Assembly (NCBI GenBank): GCA_003605055.1
Contig: QZKP01000037.1
Location: forward strand, 1-44,751
DNA: 44,751 bases
From: Desulfarculus sp.
GTDB lineage: Bacteria; Desulfobacterota; Desulfarculia; Desulfarculales; Desulfarculaceae
Direction of reading: 5' to 3'
Shown here: in pieces, positions 23,770 to 32,710 of the stretch
Position numbering within the stretch: the stretch's first letter is position 1
How the letters are laid out: each line of letters starts with the position of its first letter
Notes under the pieces: model-generated
The model's database searches: none
The model's input: only the letters and a program-made list of their open reading frames with translations
What the model was told of the DNA's origin: nothing
Made by a program: the position numbers and the translations under genes

Positions 23770-25074
23770 CTAGGGCCGGCCTACGCTGTGGTAGACCAGG
23801 CCCTGCTCCCGCACCCGCTCGGGCCGGTAGACGTTGCGCAGGTCCACCACCACCCGGCCACTCATGGCCTGCCGGATGCGCGGCCAGTCCAGATTGCGGA
23901 ACTGGTTCCATTCGGTCATCAGCACCAGGGCCTCGGCGCCCTCGGCGGCGTGATAGACGTCCTTGCACTTGACCAGACCGGGCATCAACTGGGCGGCCTC
24001 CTCCAGGCCGGCCGGATCATAGGCCCGCACCCGCGCACCCTGGTCCATTAAGGTGGGCAGGATGGTCAGGCTGGGCGCCTCGCGCATGTCGTCGGTGTTG
24101 GGTTTGAAGGTCAGGCCCAGGCAGGCGATGGTCTTGCCGGCCACCTCGCCGTCCAGGGCGGCCACGATCTTGTCCACCATGACCAGGCGCTGTTGGCGGT
24201 TGACCTCGATCACCGCCTCCACGATGCGGAAGGCGTAGCCCTTGCTGCGGGCGATGTGGGCGATGGCCTCGGTGTCCTTGGGGAAGCAGGAGCCGCCGAA
24301 GCCCGGGCCGGCGTGCAGGAACTTGGGCCCGATGCGCCCGTCCAGGCCCATGCCCTTGGCCACCTGATTCACGTCGGCCCCCACCCGCTCGCAGATGTTG
24401 GCCATCTCATTAATGAAGCTGATCTTGGTGGCCAAGAAGGCGTTGGAGGCGTACTTGATCATCTCCGCGGTCTCCACGTTGGTGACCACGAAGGGCGCCT
24501 CGATGAGGTACAGCGGGGCGTAGAGTTCGCGCATGACCTCCCGCGCCCGTTCGCTGTCGGCGCCCACCACCACCCGGTTGGGGCGCATAAAATCCTCGAT
24601 GGCCGAGCCCTCGCGCAGGAACTCGGGGTTGCTGACCACGTCGAACTCAACCGGCTGGCGCTGGCTCTGCCGGATGATGCGGGCCACCTCCTGTCCGGTG
24701 CCCACCGGCACTGTGGACTTGGTGACCACCACCTTGTACTCGGTCATGGTCTGGCCGATGGCCCGGGCCACCTCCCAGACGTAGTTCAGGTTGGCCGCGC
24801 CGCCGTCGCCCTGGGGGGTGCCCACGGCGATGAAGATCACCAGGGCGTCGGCCACGCCCTGCTCCAGGGTGGTGGTGAAGCGCAGGCGCCCCTCGCGCAT
24901 GTTCTTCTCCACCAGCTCCTCCAGGCCCGGCTCGTAGATGGGCACCTTGCCCTTCTTGAGCTTTTTTATCTTGGACTCATCGTTGTCCACGCAGGTCACG
25001 TGCAGGCCAAACTCGGCGAAGCAGGTGCCGGTGACCAGGCCCACGTAGCCCACGCCGACCATGCAGATGTTCAT
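23770..25074 (-). CDS. ugd: UDP-glucose 6-dehydrogenase
   Basis: This 434-residue cytosolic enzyme oxidises UDP-glucose to UDP-glucuronate with two NAD. The Rossmann motif is MVGVGYVGLVTGTCFAEFG at the N-terminus, the nucleotide stretch FVVTNVETAEMIKYASNAFLATKISFINE lies mid-protein, and the catalytic Cys is in GPGFGGSCFPKDT near residue 262. The C-terminal domain contains LTFKPNTDDMREAPS. The ATG follows AAGGGATGC. Its product can feed the UDP-glucuronate-epimerase-like enzyme at 33953-34912 and the 4-amino-arabinose type pathway. Confidence 0.95.
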   Translation of the reverse strand: MNICMVGVGYVGLVTGTCFAEFGLHVTCVDNDESKIKKLKKGKVPIYEPGLEELVEKNMREGRLRFTTTLEQGVADALVIFIAVGTPQGDGGAANLNYVWEVARAIGQTMTEYKVVVTKSTVPVGTGQEVARIIRQSQRQPVEFDVVSNPEFLREGSAIEDFMRPNRVVVGADSERAREVMRELYAPLYLIEAPFVVTNVETAEMIKYASNAFLATKISFINEMANICERVGADVNQVAKGMGLDGRIGPKFLHAGPGFGGSCFPKDTEAIAHIARSKGYAFRIVEAVIEVNRQQRLVMVDKIVAALDGEVAGKTIACLGLTFKPNTDDMREAPSLTILPTLMDQGARVRAYDPAGLEEAAQLMPGLVKCKDVYHAAEGAEALVLMTEWNQFRNLDWPRIRQAMSGRVVVDLRNVYRPERVREQGLVYHSVGRP

Positions 25075-25127
25075 GAAGCATCCCTTTGCTTGATTGGCAA
25101 AACCCGCCGCTGCCCGGCTGGCTCAGT

Positions 25128-26390
25128 TTAGACCAACCACCGCCGCGCCGCCAACCCCTTGGCGCCCAGGGCCAGGCCGCTGAGCAGCCAGAACAGCATT
25201 CCGGTGTCGTCCACGAAAAAGTCGTCGAACAGGTTGCGCAGGCAAAAGCCCACCACCATCACCGCCGTGGCCGCCATGAAGGCGGCCGATATCTCGCCGG
25301 CCGCGGGCGGCGAGCGCGGCCAGAGGGCGGCCGTCAGCACCACCATGATCAGCACGATGGCCGCCAGCCCCTGCACCCCCAACTGCAGGGCCAGGTCCAC
25401 GAAGGTGTTGTGGGCGTGCCAGAGCAGGGGCTGATGGGTGCGGCGGAAATCGGGGTAGGCCTTGGAAAAGGAGTGGCGGCCCAGACCGATGCCCTTAAAA
25501 GGATTTTCCTGCAACCGGCGCAAGGAGTAGCGCCAGGCCGAGAGCAGGTCCCCGGCCGTGCCCCCGGTCTTGAGGGGGTCCTTTAACAGCAGGGACCACT
25601 CCTCGCCGTGGCGGGCGCCCGGGGCCAGGAACAGCACGGCCAGGGCCGCCAGGCAGGCGGCGGCCAGCAGGATGGCGGTGCGCAGGCGGCGGCGGGACAA
25701 GAAGAGCAGGCACAGGCCGGTCTCCACCACCAGGGCCAGCCAGGCGGCGCGGTTGTAGGTGGCGTAGGCCAAGAGCGCGCTGGCCGCCGCCAGCCCGGCC
25801 CAGGGCCAGCGCCAGAGCCGCCGCGGCCAGGCTCGCCGGGCCAGGAGCAGGTAAGGCCAGACCATCACCAGGTAGGTGCCCAGGGTGCCGTAGCCCGAAT
25901 GCAGGGAGCCGGCCCGCACCGCGTAGTTGAACAGGGAGCCGCCCTGGTGCACGAAAAGGATCAGGCCGGCCACGGCCAGAGCCGCCAGCCCCAGGAGCAA
26001 GGCGCCCCAGGCCTGGGCCAGCTGCTCTTCGTCCTCCACGAAGTGCACCGCGGTGTAGAAGATGATGACTCCCTTGAGGACCTCGGCCCGCAGCTCCTTG
26101 AGGCTGTAGGCGAAGTCCACCGCGGTGAACAGGCTGATGACCGTGGTGGCGGCGTAGAAGGCCAGGGGCCACACCAGCACCGTGGCCCGGAAGCGGAACT
26201 GGCCCCGGGCCCAGAAGTGCAGGCCCAAAAACAGGGCCGCGGCCATCATGGCTATCTCCCGGAGGGCGGTGATGGCCTCCAGGGGCAGGATCACCAGCAT
26301 CACCAACAGGGAGATGCGGGCCAGGCGGTAGAACAGATCGGCCGCGGGCGGGCGGCGGGCCGCCGCGATGAGGTTGCCGGCCAGGCTCAT
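25128..26390 (-). CDS. O-antigen ligase/polymerase (Wzy/WaaL-type) membrane protein
   Basis: This 420-residue inner-membrane protein has about ten to eleven hydrophobic helices and a large periplasmic loop around residues 250-330. The Wzy_C/WaaL hallmarks are present: YATYNRAAWLALV with the essential Arg, GIGLGRHSF, and HNTFVDLALQLGVQG, which fits the ligase signature H[NSQ]-x9-G-x2-G. Such enzymes join undecaprenyl-linked O-polysaccharide to lipid A-core or polymerise it. The ATG at 26390 overlaps the epimerase stop codon (ATGA). Confidence 0.85.
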   Translation of the reverse strand: MSLAGNLIAAARRPPAADLFYRLARISLLVMLVILPLEAITALREIAMMAAALFLGLHFWARGQFRFRATVLVWPLAFYAATTVISLFTAVDFAYSLKELRAEVLKGVIIFYTAVHFVEDEEQLAQAWGALLLGLAALAVAGLILFVHQGGSLFNYAVRAGSLHSGYGTLGTYLVMVWPYLLLARRAWPRRLWRWPWAGLAAASALLAYATYNRAAWLALVVETGLCLLFLSRRRLRTAILLAAACLAALAVLFLAPGARHGEEWSLLLKDPLKTGGTAGDLLSAWRYSLRRLQENPFKGIGLGRHSFSKAYPDFRRTHQPLLWHAHNTFVDLALQLGVQGLAAIVLIMVVLTAALWPRSPPAAGEISAAFMAATAVMVVGFCLRNLFDDFFVDDTGMLFWLLSGLALGAKGLAARRWLV

Positions 26391-27349
26391 GAGGACAGGT
26401 ACTTCCCCTGCCGGGCCAGCTCCACCAGGCGCCGCAACCCCTCCTTGAAGCCTACGCTGATTTCGTAGCCCAGCAGGCGTCGGGCCTTGTCCAGGTCGGC
26501 CTGACTGTAGCGCACGTCCCCGCTGCGGGCAGGCCGGAACTCCGGCTCCAGGTCGCTGTGGGTGAGCTCCTTGAGCGCCGCCAACAGCTCCAGCAGGTCG
26601 TGGGAGCGCCCGGCGGCCACGTTGATCACCTCGCCCGCGGCCTGGGGCGCGGTGCAGGCGGCCAGGTTGGCCTCCACCACGTTGTCCACGTAGGTGAAGT
26701 CCCGGCTCTGGCGGCCATCGCCGTAGATCACCGGCCGGCGGCCCTCCAGCAGGCTGAAGAGAAAGGCTGGGATCACCGCGGCGTAGGCCGAGTTGGGGTC
26801 CTGGCGGGGTCCGAAGACGTTGAAGTAGCGCAGGCAGACCGTCTCCAGGCCGTAGACCCGGTAAAAGACCTTGGCGTAGTACTCCATCACCACCTTGCTG
26901 GCCGCGTAGGGGCTCAGGGGGCGGGGGGGCAGGCTCTCGCGCTTGGGGGCCTCCGGCGGCTCCACGTCGCCGTAGGTGGAGGAGCTGCTGGCCGCCACCA
27001 GGCGCTTGATCCCGGCCTCCTTGGCCGCCACCAAGAGGTTCAGGGTGCCGGTGGCGTTGACCTGGTGGGTGGCCAGGGGGTCCTCTATGGAGCGCTGCAC
27101 GCTGGGTCGCGCCGCCTGGTGCAATACGTAGTCCACCCCGGCCAGGGCCCGGGCGCAAGTTTGGGGGTCGGTGATGTCGCCTGCCATGAACTCCAGGCGC
27201 CCCGGCCCTTGCTGGGCGGGGGTCAGATTGGCCAGCTTGCCGGTGGCCAGGTTGTCCAGCACCCGCGCATCCTGGCCCCGCCGCACCAGGGTTTCGGCCA
27301 GGTGGGAGCCTATGAAGCCGGCCCCGCCGGTGATCAGATAAAGAGCCAT
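26387..27349 (-). CDS. NAD-dependent nucleotide-sugar epimerase (GalE/WbpP-like)
   Basis: This 320-residue extended SDR enzyme starts ITGGAGFIGSHLAETLV (NAD-binding GxxGxxG). Its catalytic triad is in SSSSTYGD and YAASK (YxxxK) near residue 150, and CLRYFNVFGPRQDPNSAYAAVIP is the nucleotide-sugar region. It probably inverts C4 of a UDP-hexose or UDP-N-acetylhexosamine in LPS sugar supply. It overlaps the kinase gene by one base and the ligase gene by four. Confidence 0.87.
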   Translation of the reverse strand: MALYLITGGAGFIGSHLAETLVRRGQDARVLDNLATGKLANLTPAQQGPGRLEFMAGDITDPQTCARALAGVDYVLHQAARPSVQRSIEDPLATHQVNATGTLNLLVAAKEAGIKRLVAASSSSTYGDVEPPEAPKRESLPPRPLSPYAASKVVMEYYAKVFYRVYGLETVCLRYFNVFGPRQDPNSAYAAVIPAFLFSLLEGRRPVIYGDGRQSRDFTYVDNVVEANLAACTAPQAAGEVINVAAGRSHDLLELLAALKELTHSDLEPEFRPARSGDVRYSQADLDKARRLLGYEISVGFKEGLRRLVELARQGKYLSS

Positions 27350-28368
27350 CAGCCCTGGCTCCGCCGGCTCAGGGCCCGGATGTCCTGCTCCAGGGCCTGG
27401 GCGAGCCTGCCGGCGGTGACCGCCGAGGTGCCCACCTCGCCCACCACCACCCCGGCGGCCACGTTGGCCATGACCGCGGCCTCGGGCAGGCTCAGGCCGG
27501 CCACCAGGCCCAGGGTCAGGGTGCTGATCACCGTGTCGCCGGCGCCGGTGACGTCGTAAACCTGCTTGGCCATGGTGGGGATGTGGGCCTCCTCTTCAGC
27601 GGTGACCAGGGTCATGCCCTTCTCGCCCTGGGTGATGAGCACCGCGCGGGCCTGCAGCTCCTGGCGCAGCAGGCGGCCGGCCCGCAGCACGGCCTCCGCC
27701 CCTTCCGGGTTCACCCGGGCCGCGGCCAGGGCCTCGTAGTGGTTGGGGGTGATCACCGTGGCCCCGGCGTAAAGAGGCATGTTCTCCACCTTGGGGTCCA
27801 CGGTCACGATCTTGTCGCCGCGGCGGGCCAGTTCCATGACCGGGGCCAGCAGCGGCCGGCTGATCACGCCCTTGCAGTAGTCGCTGACGATCACCGCGTC
27901 GCAATTCGGCAGGTTGGCCTCCAAGTAGGCCCGCAGGTTGGCCAGGCAATCCGGGTCGCAGACCTGGCGGCTCTCGCGGTCCACGCGCACCACCTGCTGG
28001 CTGTGGGCCACCACCCGGGTCTTGACCGTGGTGGGGCGGTCCTCGCAGCGGATCAGGCCGCTTTCGGGCACCTCCAGCCCGTCCAGCAGCTCGGCCACCT
28101 GCCGGCCGGCCAGGTCCTCGCCCACCAGCCCGCAGATCTGGGCCCGGCTGCCCAGGGCGATGAGGTTGTGCACCACGTTGGCCGCCCCGCCCAGCATGTA
28201 GGTCTCGCTGTCCACGTCCACCACCGGCACCGGCGCCTCCGGCGAGATGCGCCGCACCCGGCCCCAGATGAACTCGTCGAGCATCACGTCGCCCAGCACC
28301 AGAACGCGGGCGCTGGCGAAGCGCTCCACCGCGGCCAGCAGACGATCCAGGTCGAACTGATAGGTCAT
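27349..28368 (-). CDS. hldA: D-glycero-beta-D-manno-heptose-7-phosphate kinase (HldA/HldE kinase domain)
   Basis: This 339-residue PfkB/ribokinase-fold enzyme phosphorylates heptose-7-phosphate at C1. It opens VLVLGDVMLDEFIWGRVRRISPEAPVPV, the RfaE/HldE signature, has GGAANVVHNLIALG near residue 60, and ends with the anion-hole motif DVTGAGDTV near residue 275. At 339 residues it contains only the kinase domain; the nucleotidyltransferase domain of E. coli HldE (477 residues) is missing, so hldC must be encoded elsewhere. It works before gmhB, which is in the same cluster. Confidence 0.92.
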   Translation of the reverse strand: MTYQFDLDRLLAAVERFASARVLVLGDVMLDEFIWGRVRRISPEAPVPVVDVDSETYMLGGAANVVHNLIALGSRAQICGLVGEDLAGRQVAELLDGLEVPESGLIRCEDRPTTVKTRVVAHSQQVVRVDRESRQVCDPDCLANLRAYLEANLPNCDAVIVSDYCKGVISRPLLAPVMELARRGDKIVTVDPKVENMPLYAGATVITPNHYEALAAARVNPEGAEAVLRAGRLLRQELQARAVLITQGEKGMTLVTAEEEAHIPTMAKQVYDVTGAGDTVISTLTLGLVAGLSLPEAAVMANVAAGVVVGEVGTSAVTAGRLAQALEQDIRALSRRSQG

Positions 28369-28370
28369 GG

Positions 28371-29489
28371 CTATTGTCCCGCGGTGCCCGAGGGACCGGC
28401 CGAGGCCGGCAGCCGCTCCAGGGCCGCGAGCACTTCCTCCACGCTAATGCCCTCGATGGGCCCGGTGGCCCCCAGCACCTGGCAGGGTATGCCCCAGGGC
28501 TTCCACACCGACAGGGGCGTGCTGGACCACATTACCACCAGGGGTTTGTTCACCGCCGCCACCAAATGCATGGGCCCGCCCTCGGCGCTGATTACGGCCC
28601 GGGCCCGGGCCAGGCAGGCCGCGAAATCCTTGAGACTGGGGGACCAGAAGGTGGGCACCGCCGGCCGCAGGCCCGCGAGAATCCCCTCCACCCAGGCGCG
28701 GTCCCCGGGCGCGTGGGTGACCACCAGCCCGTCCGGCCTCTGGGCCAGGGCCTGGGCCAGGGCGCGGTATTTGTGCTCGGGCCAGGAGCACTCGGGCCGG
28801 TAAGCCCAGCGGGTTATGTTGAGCACCACTGGCCCCTGCCCCCGGTCCAGGCCGCAACTGGCCAGGAATTCTGCCACCTTGGCTCGGGACGCGTCAGGTA
28901 TTTTCAGATATAGCCTTTTGTCCGGGCTGTCAAGGCCGATGTGCCTCAGCAGATGGAAGCAGCGCAGCACCTCGTGCTGGTCCGGGGGGGGCCAGTCCGC
29001 CGGCAGGTTGTAGAAAAAACCCCAGCGTTGCTTGGCACTCTGGGCCCGGGGCCCCAGCCGCCAGCGGGCCCCCGAGGCGTAGGTCAACCAGGCCTGGGAG
29101 GTGGAGAAGCTGTTGCGCAGGGCCACGGCCAGGTCAAAGCGCCGCCGGCGGATGCGCCCCAACACGGCCAGCAGGCGGCCGTGGGATTCCAGGACGCCGT
29201 ACTGACGGTGCTTGGCCTTGGGGTAGACGAACAACTCGTCCAGGGCCCGGTGGCCCTCTATGACCTCTTGGGCCAGGGTGCAGACCAGGGCCGCGATGTG
29301 GGCCCGGGGAAAGGCGGCGCGCAGGGCGTCCAGGGCCGGCGTGCTGCACAGCACGTCGCCGATGTTGTCGTTGCGCACCACCAGAATCCTGCGCACCACC
29401 GCCGGGTCAAAGGGGCCCGGGGCGTCGCGCAGCCGCCCCAACAGCGCCAGGTTGTATATGGCCGGCAGGAGAGCCAAGATGGGCCTCAA
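28371..29489 (-). CDS. Glycosyltransferase family 9 (heptosyltransferase-like)
   Basis: This 372-residue GT9 enzyme has the family's first motif after an unusual hydrophobic leader: RILVVRNDNIGDVLCSTPALDAL near residue 35. The second domain reads LPLVVMWS-like in NKPLVVMWSSTPLSVWKP, and EGGPMHLVAAV is the donor-site motif. It should transfer a heptose or related sugar to the LPS core on the cytoplasmic face. The leader MRPILALLPAIYNLALLGR may dock it to the membrane. Unlike the other four GT9 proteins here it lacks the C-terminal cysteine quartet. The start is a TTG at 29489 in a TTGA overlap with the upstream gene; GTG codons near residue 30 are alternatives. Confidence 0.82.
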   Translation of the reverse strand: MRPILALLPAIYNLALLGRLRDAPGPFDPAVVRRILVVRNDNIGDVLCSTPALDALRAAFPRAHIAALVCTLAQEVIEGHRALDELFVYPKAKHRQYGVLESHGRLLAVLGRIRRRRFDLAVALRNSFSTSQAWLTYASGARWRLGPRAQSAKQRWGFFYNLPADWPPPDQHEVLRCFHLLRHIGLDSPDKRLYLKIPDASRAKVAEFLASCGLDRGQGPVVLNITRWAYRPECSWPEHKYRALAQALAQRPDGLVVTHAPGDRAWVEGILAGLRPAVPTFWSPSLKDFAACLARARAVISAEGGPMHLVAAVNKPLVVMWSSTPLSVWKPWGIPCQVLGATGPIEGISVEEVLAALERLPASAGPSGTAGQ

Positions 29490-30478
29490 TGGGGAATGTT
29501 CAACATGGCGTAGGCCGCCTGCAGCACCGCCTCCACCTCCAACTGCTCCATGCAGACGGGGTGCTGACAGCCCCGCTCCAGGCAGGGCTGGCAGGTGGGC
29601 GGCACCTTTAGCACCCGGTCGCGGGGCCCGCGCGGGCCCACCCGCACCGGGTCGGTGGGGCCGAACAGGCCCAGCACCGGCGTGCCCACGGCCTGGCCCA
29701 GGTGCAGGGGGCCGGTGTCGTTGCTGATCAACAGGTCCAGGCGCGACAGCACCGCGGCCAGCAGGCGCAGACTGAGGTTGTAGCCGCGGGCGAACGAGTG
29801 GCCAGCCGCCCCCTCGGCCCGCCGGGCCAGGTCCAACTCGTGGCTATTGCCGATGTTGATCACCTGCACTCCGCGCTCGCTCAGGGCGGCGGCCACCCGG
29901 CCGAACCGGTCGGCGGGCCAGCGCCGGAACACCGCCGAGGCCCCCAGCACCAGCCCCACCCGCGGCTGGTTGGCGTGCAGGCCCAGCTTGCGCAGCCATC
30001 GCTCGCCGAACTCGTTCTCCTCGGGGCGCAGGAACATGCGCATGAAGCGGTCCTGGGGCAGTATCTCGGCCCCGGCCCACTGGGCCATGCGCAGCCTCTC
30101 GTCCACGGTGTGCACCTTGGTGCTGCGGGGCAGGCTCTCCAGGCGCAGGTCCGGGCGCTGCCAGCCCTGGATGTTCACCGCCCGCTCATAGCGCAGGCGG
30201 GGCATCAGCTTGATCAGATCGTCGTTGGCGTGCAGCACCACCAAGCTCTCATAGCTGCGTCCGTTCATAACCGCGGCCAGGTAGGCCCGGGCCAAAGGGT
30301 TGTTGCGGTAGGAATACAGGCGGTTGAGACTGGGGTTTTCCACCAAGAGCTGCCGGCGGTTCTGATGGATTAGCACGTCCACCTCAAAGCGCCGGCCCAG
30401 GGCGATCAGGGCCGGGCTGCAGAACATGGTGTCGCCGATGGCGGTGGTGCAGGCGGCTAGAACTCTTGGTCGGCTCAT
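29486..30478 (-). CDS. Glycosyltransferase family 9 (heptosyltransferase-like)
   Basis: This 330-residue GT9 enzyme begins VLAACTTAIGDTMFCSPALIALGRR. VGLVLGASAVFRRWPADRFG lies mid-protein and LLISNDTGPLHLGQAVGTPVLGLFGPTDP is the donor-binding motif. Near the C-terminus it carries CQPCLERGCQHPVC, a C-x2-C-x4-C-x4-C quartet shared with other GT9 proteins in this cluster. It should add a heptose or related sugar to core oligosaccharide; acceptor unknown. The ATG at 30478 was chosen because upstream in-frame sequence is Pro/Arg-rich and lies in the intergenic gap. Confidence 0.85.
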   Translation of the reverse strand: MSRPRVLAACTTAIGDTMFCSPALIALGRRFEVDVLIHQNRRQLLVENPSLNRLYSYRNNPLARAYLAAVMNGRSYESLVVLHANDDLIKLMPRLRYERAVNIQGWQRPDLRLESLPRSTKVHTVDERLRMAQWAGAEILPQDRFMRMFLRPEENEFGERWLRKLGLHANQPRVGLVLGASAVFRRWPADRFGRVAAALSERGVQVINIGNSHELDLARRAEGAAGHSFARGYNLSLRLLAAVLSRLDLLISNDTGPLHLGQAVGTPVLGLFGPTDPVRVGPRGPRDRVLKVPPTCQPCLERGCQHPVCMEQLEVEAVLQAAYAMLNIPH

Positions 30479-30605
30479 TTTGTCACGACCCGCTCTCCGC
30501 GGCTCCGCCGGCGGCCAGGCGCCGGCCGCCAATGCCCTTTTGCCGCCAGCCCTGGCCCGGGCCCGGCGGCAATGCTCTGTAGAGAATATACAATATTAAT
30601 CGCGG

Positions 30606-31571
30606 CTAAGCACGGCCCGTCGCCTGGGCCTGTTTCTGGAAGACCAAGTTGGTGGTGGCCACCAGCAGCGAGCGGTAAAAGGGCCTCCAAAGCTTCCAGG
30701 GAATCTTGCGCAGGGGAAGCCAGTTGGGGGTGCAGGCGTATTCCAGGCGCAGGGGCACCCGGAACCGTCTCAGCCCCGCGCGGCCGGCCAAGCCCACCAG
30801 GGTGCGCGGCGTGAAGCCGTTGACGTGCTCCAGGGGCTTCATCAGCCTGAGCGTCTGCTCCCATAGCGGACCCTGGCCCGGGGCCGCGTCCGGCTCCAGG
30901 CCGGCCAGGGGGGCGCAGTTGGGCGCGGCCAGCCGGATCAGTCCCCCCGGCCGCAGGGAGGCGGCCAAGCGATCCAGCACCGGTCCGGGCTGGGCCAAAT
31001 GCTCCAGCACCTGGTTGCAATTTATGTAGTCGAACTGGCCCTGCCCCAACTCCTCCCAGGTGACGGTCTGGATGCCGTTGGCCCTGGCGAACTCCAGCCG
31101 GGGTTGGGAAAACTCCAGCCCATAGCTCTGGCAGGCGAAGGCCTTGGCCATGAGGCACCAGGTGCCCCAGCCCATGCCGTAGTCCAGCACCCGCAGGCTG
31201 CCGGGCCGGCCGCCCAAGAGGCTTATGAGGATCATCACCTCCTTGGCCAACTCGGAGTATTCGTACAAGTCCATGCCCTGCTGGCGCTTGGCCAAGGACA
31301 CCTGGGGGTCAATCCACTGCTCATAGATTTTTTTTTGCAGGCGTTCGCCAGCCACCCCCTCTTGAAACAACAGGCCGCACTCCCGGCAGCGCAGCAGGGT
31401 GTAGCTGGCCCCGGCCAGGGACTCCAGCTCGATGCGGCCCCGGTAGGTGGGGTAGTCGGCCAAGTGGCCCCGCAGGGGCTCCTGGTCAAAGGGCAGCGAC
31501 AAGAGCCTCTCCCAGGCTTGGGAGCCGCAGAGCGGGCAGGCCGTGCGTTTAATGAACGAGGATTCGGACAA
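30606..31571 (-). CDS. SAM-dependent methyltransferase with N-terminal zinc ribbon
   Basis: This 321-residue protein has a zinc-binding N-terminus, CPLCG at 12-16 and CRECGLLF near 62, as in sugar C-methyltransferases. A class I methyltransferase domain follows: VLDYGMGWGTWCLMA near residue 130, then YINCNQVLEHLAQPG and LRPGGLIRLAAPN. It probably methylates a nucleotide-sugar or the growing glycan in this LPS locus. The start is TTG at 31571 behind a strong GGGGAGGGA. A 127-base AT-containing gap follows before the next GT9 gene. Confidence 0.82.
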   Translation of the reverse strand: MSESSFIKRTACPLCGSQAWERLLSLPFDQEPLRGHLADYPTYRGRIELESLAGASYTLLRCRECGLLFQEGVAGERLQKKIYEQWIDPQVSLAKRQQGMDLYEYSELAKEVMILISLLGGRPGSLRVLDYGMGWGTWCLMAKAFACQSYGLEFSQPRLEFARANGIQTVTWEELGQGQFDYINCNQVLEHLAQPGPVLDRLAASLRPGGLIRLAAPNCAPLAGLEPDAAPGQGPLWEQTLRLMKPLEHVNGFTPRTLVGLAGRAGLRRFRVPLRLEYACTPNWLPLRKIPWKLWRPFYRSLLVATTNLVFQKQAQATGRA

Positions 31572-31598
31572 GCGTCCCTCCCCTGGCCAGGCTGGCGG

Positions 31599-32708
31599 TC
31601 ATTGGCTGGCCACAGGTTTGGCCTGAGCCGCGGCCGCTGCTTCCAGCACGGCCACCACCTGCCCCAGCCACTGCTGTTGGCCGGGCACCCGGTGGACGAA
31701 GCCCCGGGGCAGGCCCAGGGCCGCCTGGCAGGCCGCGGCCAGCTCCTCCACGGCGTCGGCCCGGGAAACCACCACCCCGCTCTTCCCCGGCTCCAGGAGC
31801 TCGCAGGCGCCGGCGGCCTGGGTGGTTACCACCGGCAGGCCGGCGTAGAGCGCCTCCAGGGCCGAGTTTGGGCAGGGGTCGTAGATGCTGGGCAGCACCA
31901 GGGCGTCGCAGCCGGCCAGGAGCGCGGCCACGTCCGTGCGCAGGCCCAGCCAGCGCACCCGCTCGGCCACCCCCAGGCGGGCCGCGCGGGCCTGCCAGGC
32001 CTGGGGACGGTCCCGGCCGGCCACCAACAGCAGCGCGTCCTTCAGCCGGACCAGGGCCGCCAAGGCAAAGGCCAGGCCCTTGCGCTCCCAGCCCGAGCCC
32101 AGGAACAACAGGGCCGGCCGGCCCGGCTCCAGGCTCAGCTCGCGGCGGGCGTCCTGCCTGAGCCAGGCCTCCCGGGCCGAGGCCAGCATCTGCTCGTCCA
32201 CCCCGTTGTAGATGACCTTTATCTTATCCGCCGGCACCCCGTAGTACTCTTGCAGCTCGCCGGCCACCAGGCGGCTGACCGCTATCACGCCGCGCAACTG
32301 CGGCGCGCCGAGGGTGCGCCGCTCCAGCTCCAGCAGGCTGCGGTGCTTGGGGTTCAGGCCAAAGGACAGGCGCTTCATCAGCGGCTCATAGGGCGCCCGC
32401 CGGGCCAGCCAGGCCGCGTGCACGCCGTCGCCGGCCCGGAACAGGGGACTGCCCGGCACCCGCTCCAGGCTCAGCCAGGTGTCCAGGCCCAGGCCGGCCG
32501 CGCTCTGGGCCGCGGCCCGGGCCCAGCGGGCCGGCCCGGCCGGCGGCACCAAACGGATACGCAGCCCCGGCGGCGCCGCGCCCTGCCAGGCCGAGGTGAC
32601 CAGGTGCACCTGGTGTCCGCGCTCCAGCAAGCCCCGCGCCAACAGGCCCAGGGTGCGCTCGGCCCCGCCGCCCTGGTCATACTTATAGCGCACCAAGCCC
32701 AGGCGCAT
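31599..32708 (-). CDS. Glycosyltransferase family 4, WaaG-like
   Basis: This 369-residue retaining glycosyltransferase of GT-B fold resembles WaaG, which adds the first glucose to heptose II of the core. Marks are LVRYKYDQGGGAERTLGLLARGLLERGHQ at the N-terminus, VIYNGVDEQML near residue 165, LLFLGSGWERKG, and the donor site LVLPSIYDPCPNSALEALYAGLPVV with Glu near residue 300. The ATG at 32708 is preceded by GGGGGAGGCC inside the end of the upstream gene; the long upstream in-frame extension is a shadow of that GT9 gene. Confidence 0.85.
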   Translation of the reverse strand: MRLGLVRYKYDQGGGAERTLGLLARGLLERGHQVHLVTSAWQGAAPPGLRIRLVPPAGPARWARAAAQSAAGLGLDTWLSLERVPGSPLFRAGDGVHAAWLARRAPYEPLMKRLSFGLNPKHRSLLELERRTLGAPQLRGVIAVSRLVAGELQEYYGVPADKIKVIYNGVDEQMLASAREAWLRQDARRELSLEPGRPALLFLGSGWERKGLAFALAALVRLKDALLLVAGRDRPQAWQARAARLGVAERVRWLGLRTDVAALLAGCDALVLPSIYDPCPNSALEALYAGLPVVTTQAAGACELLEPGKSGVVVSRADAVEELAAACQAALGLPRGFVHRVPGQQQWLGQVVAVLEAAAAAQAKPVASQ

Positions 32709-32710
32709 GC

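Noticed and set aside
25128..27158. 676-codon fused frame covering ligase and epimerase
   Set aside because: Only the last 420 codons have ligase similarity; the first part is the epimerase gene in the wrong phase, and ATG at 26390 with ATGA overlap is the natural start.
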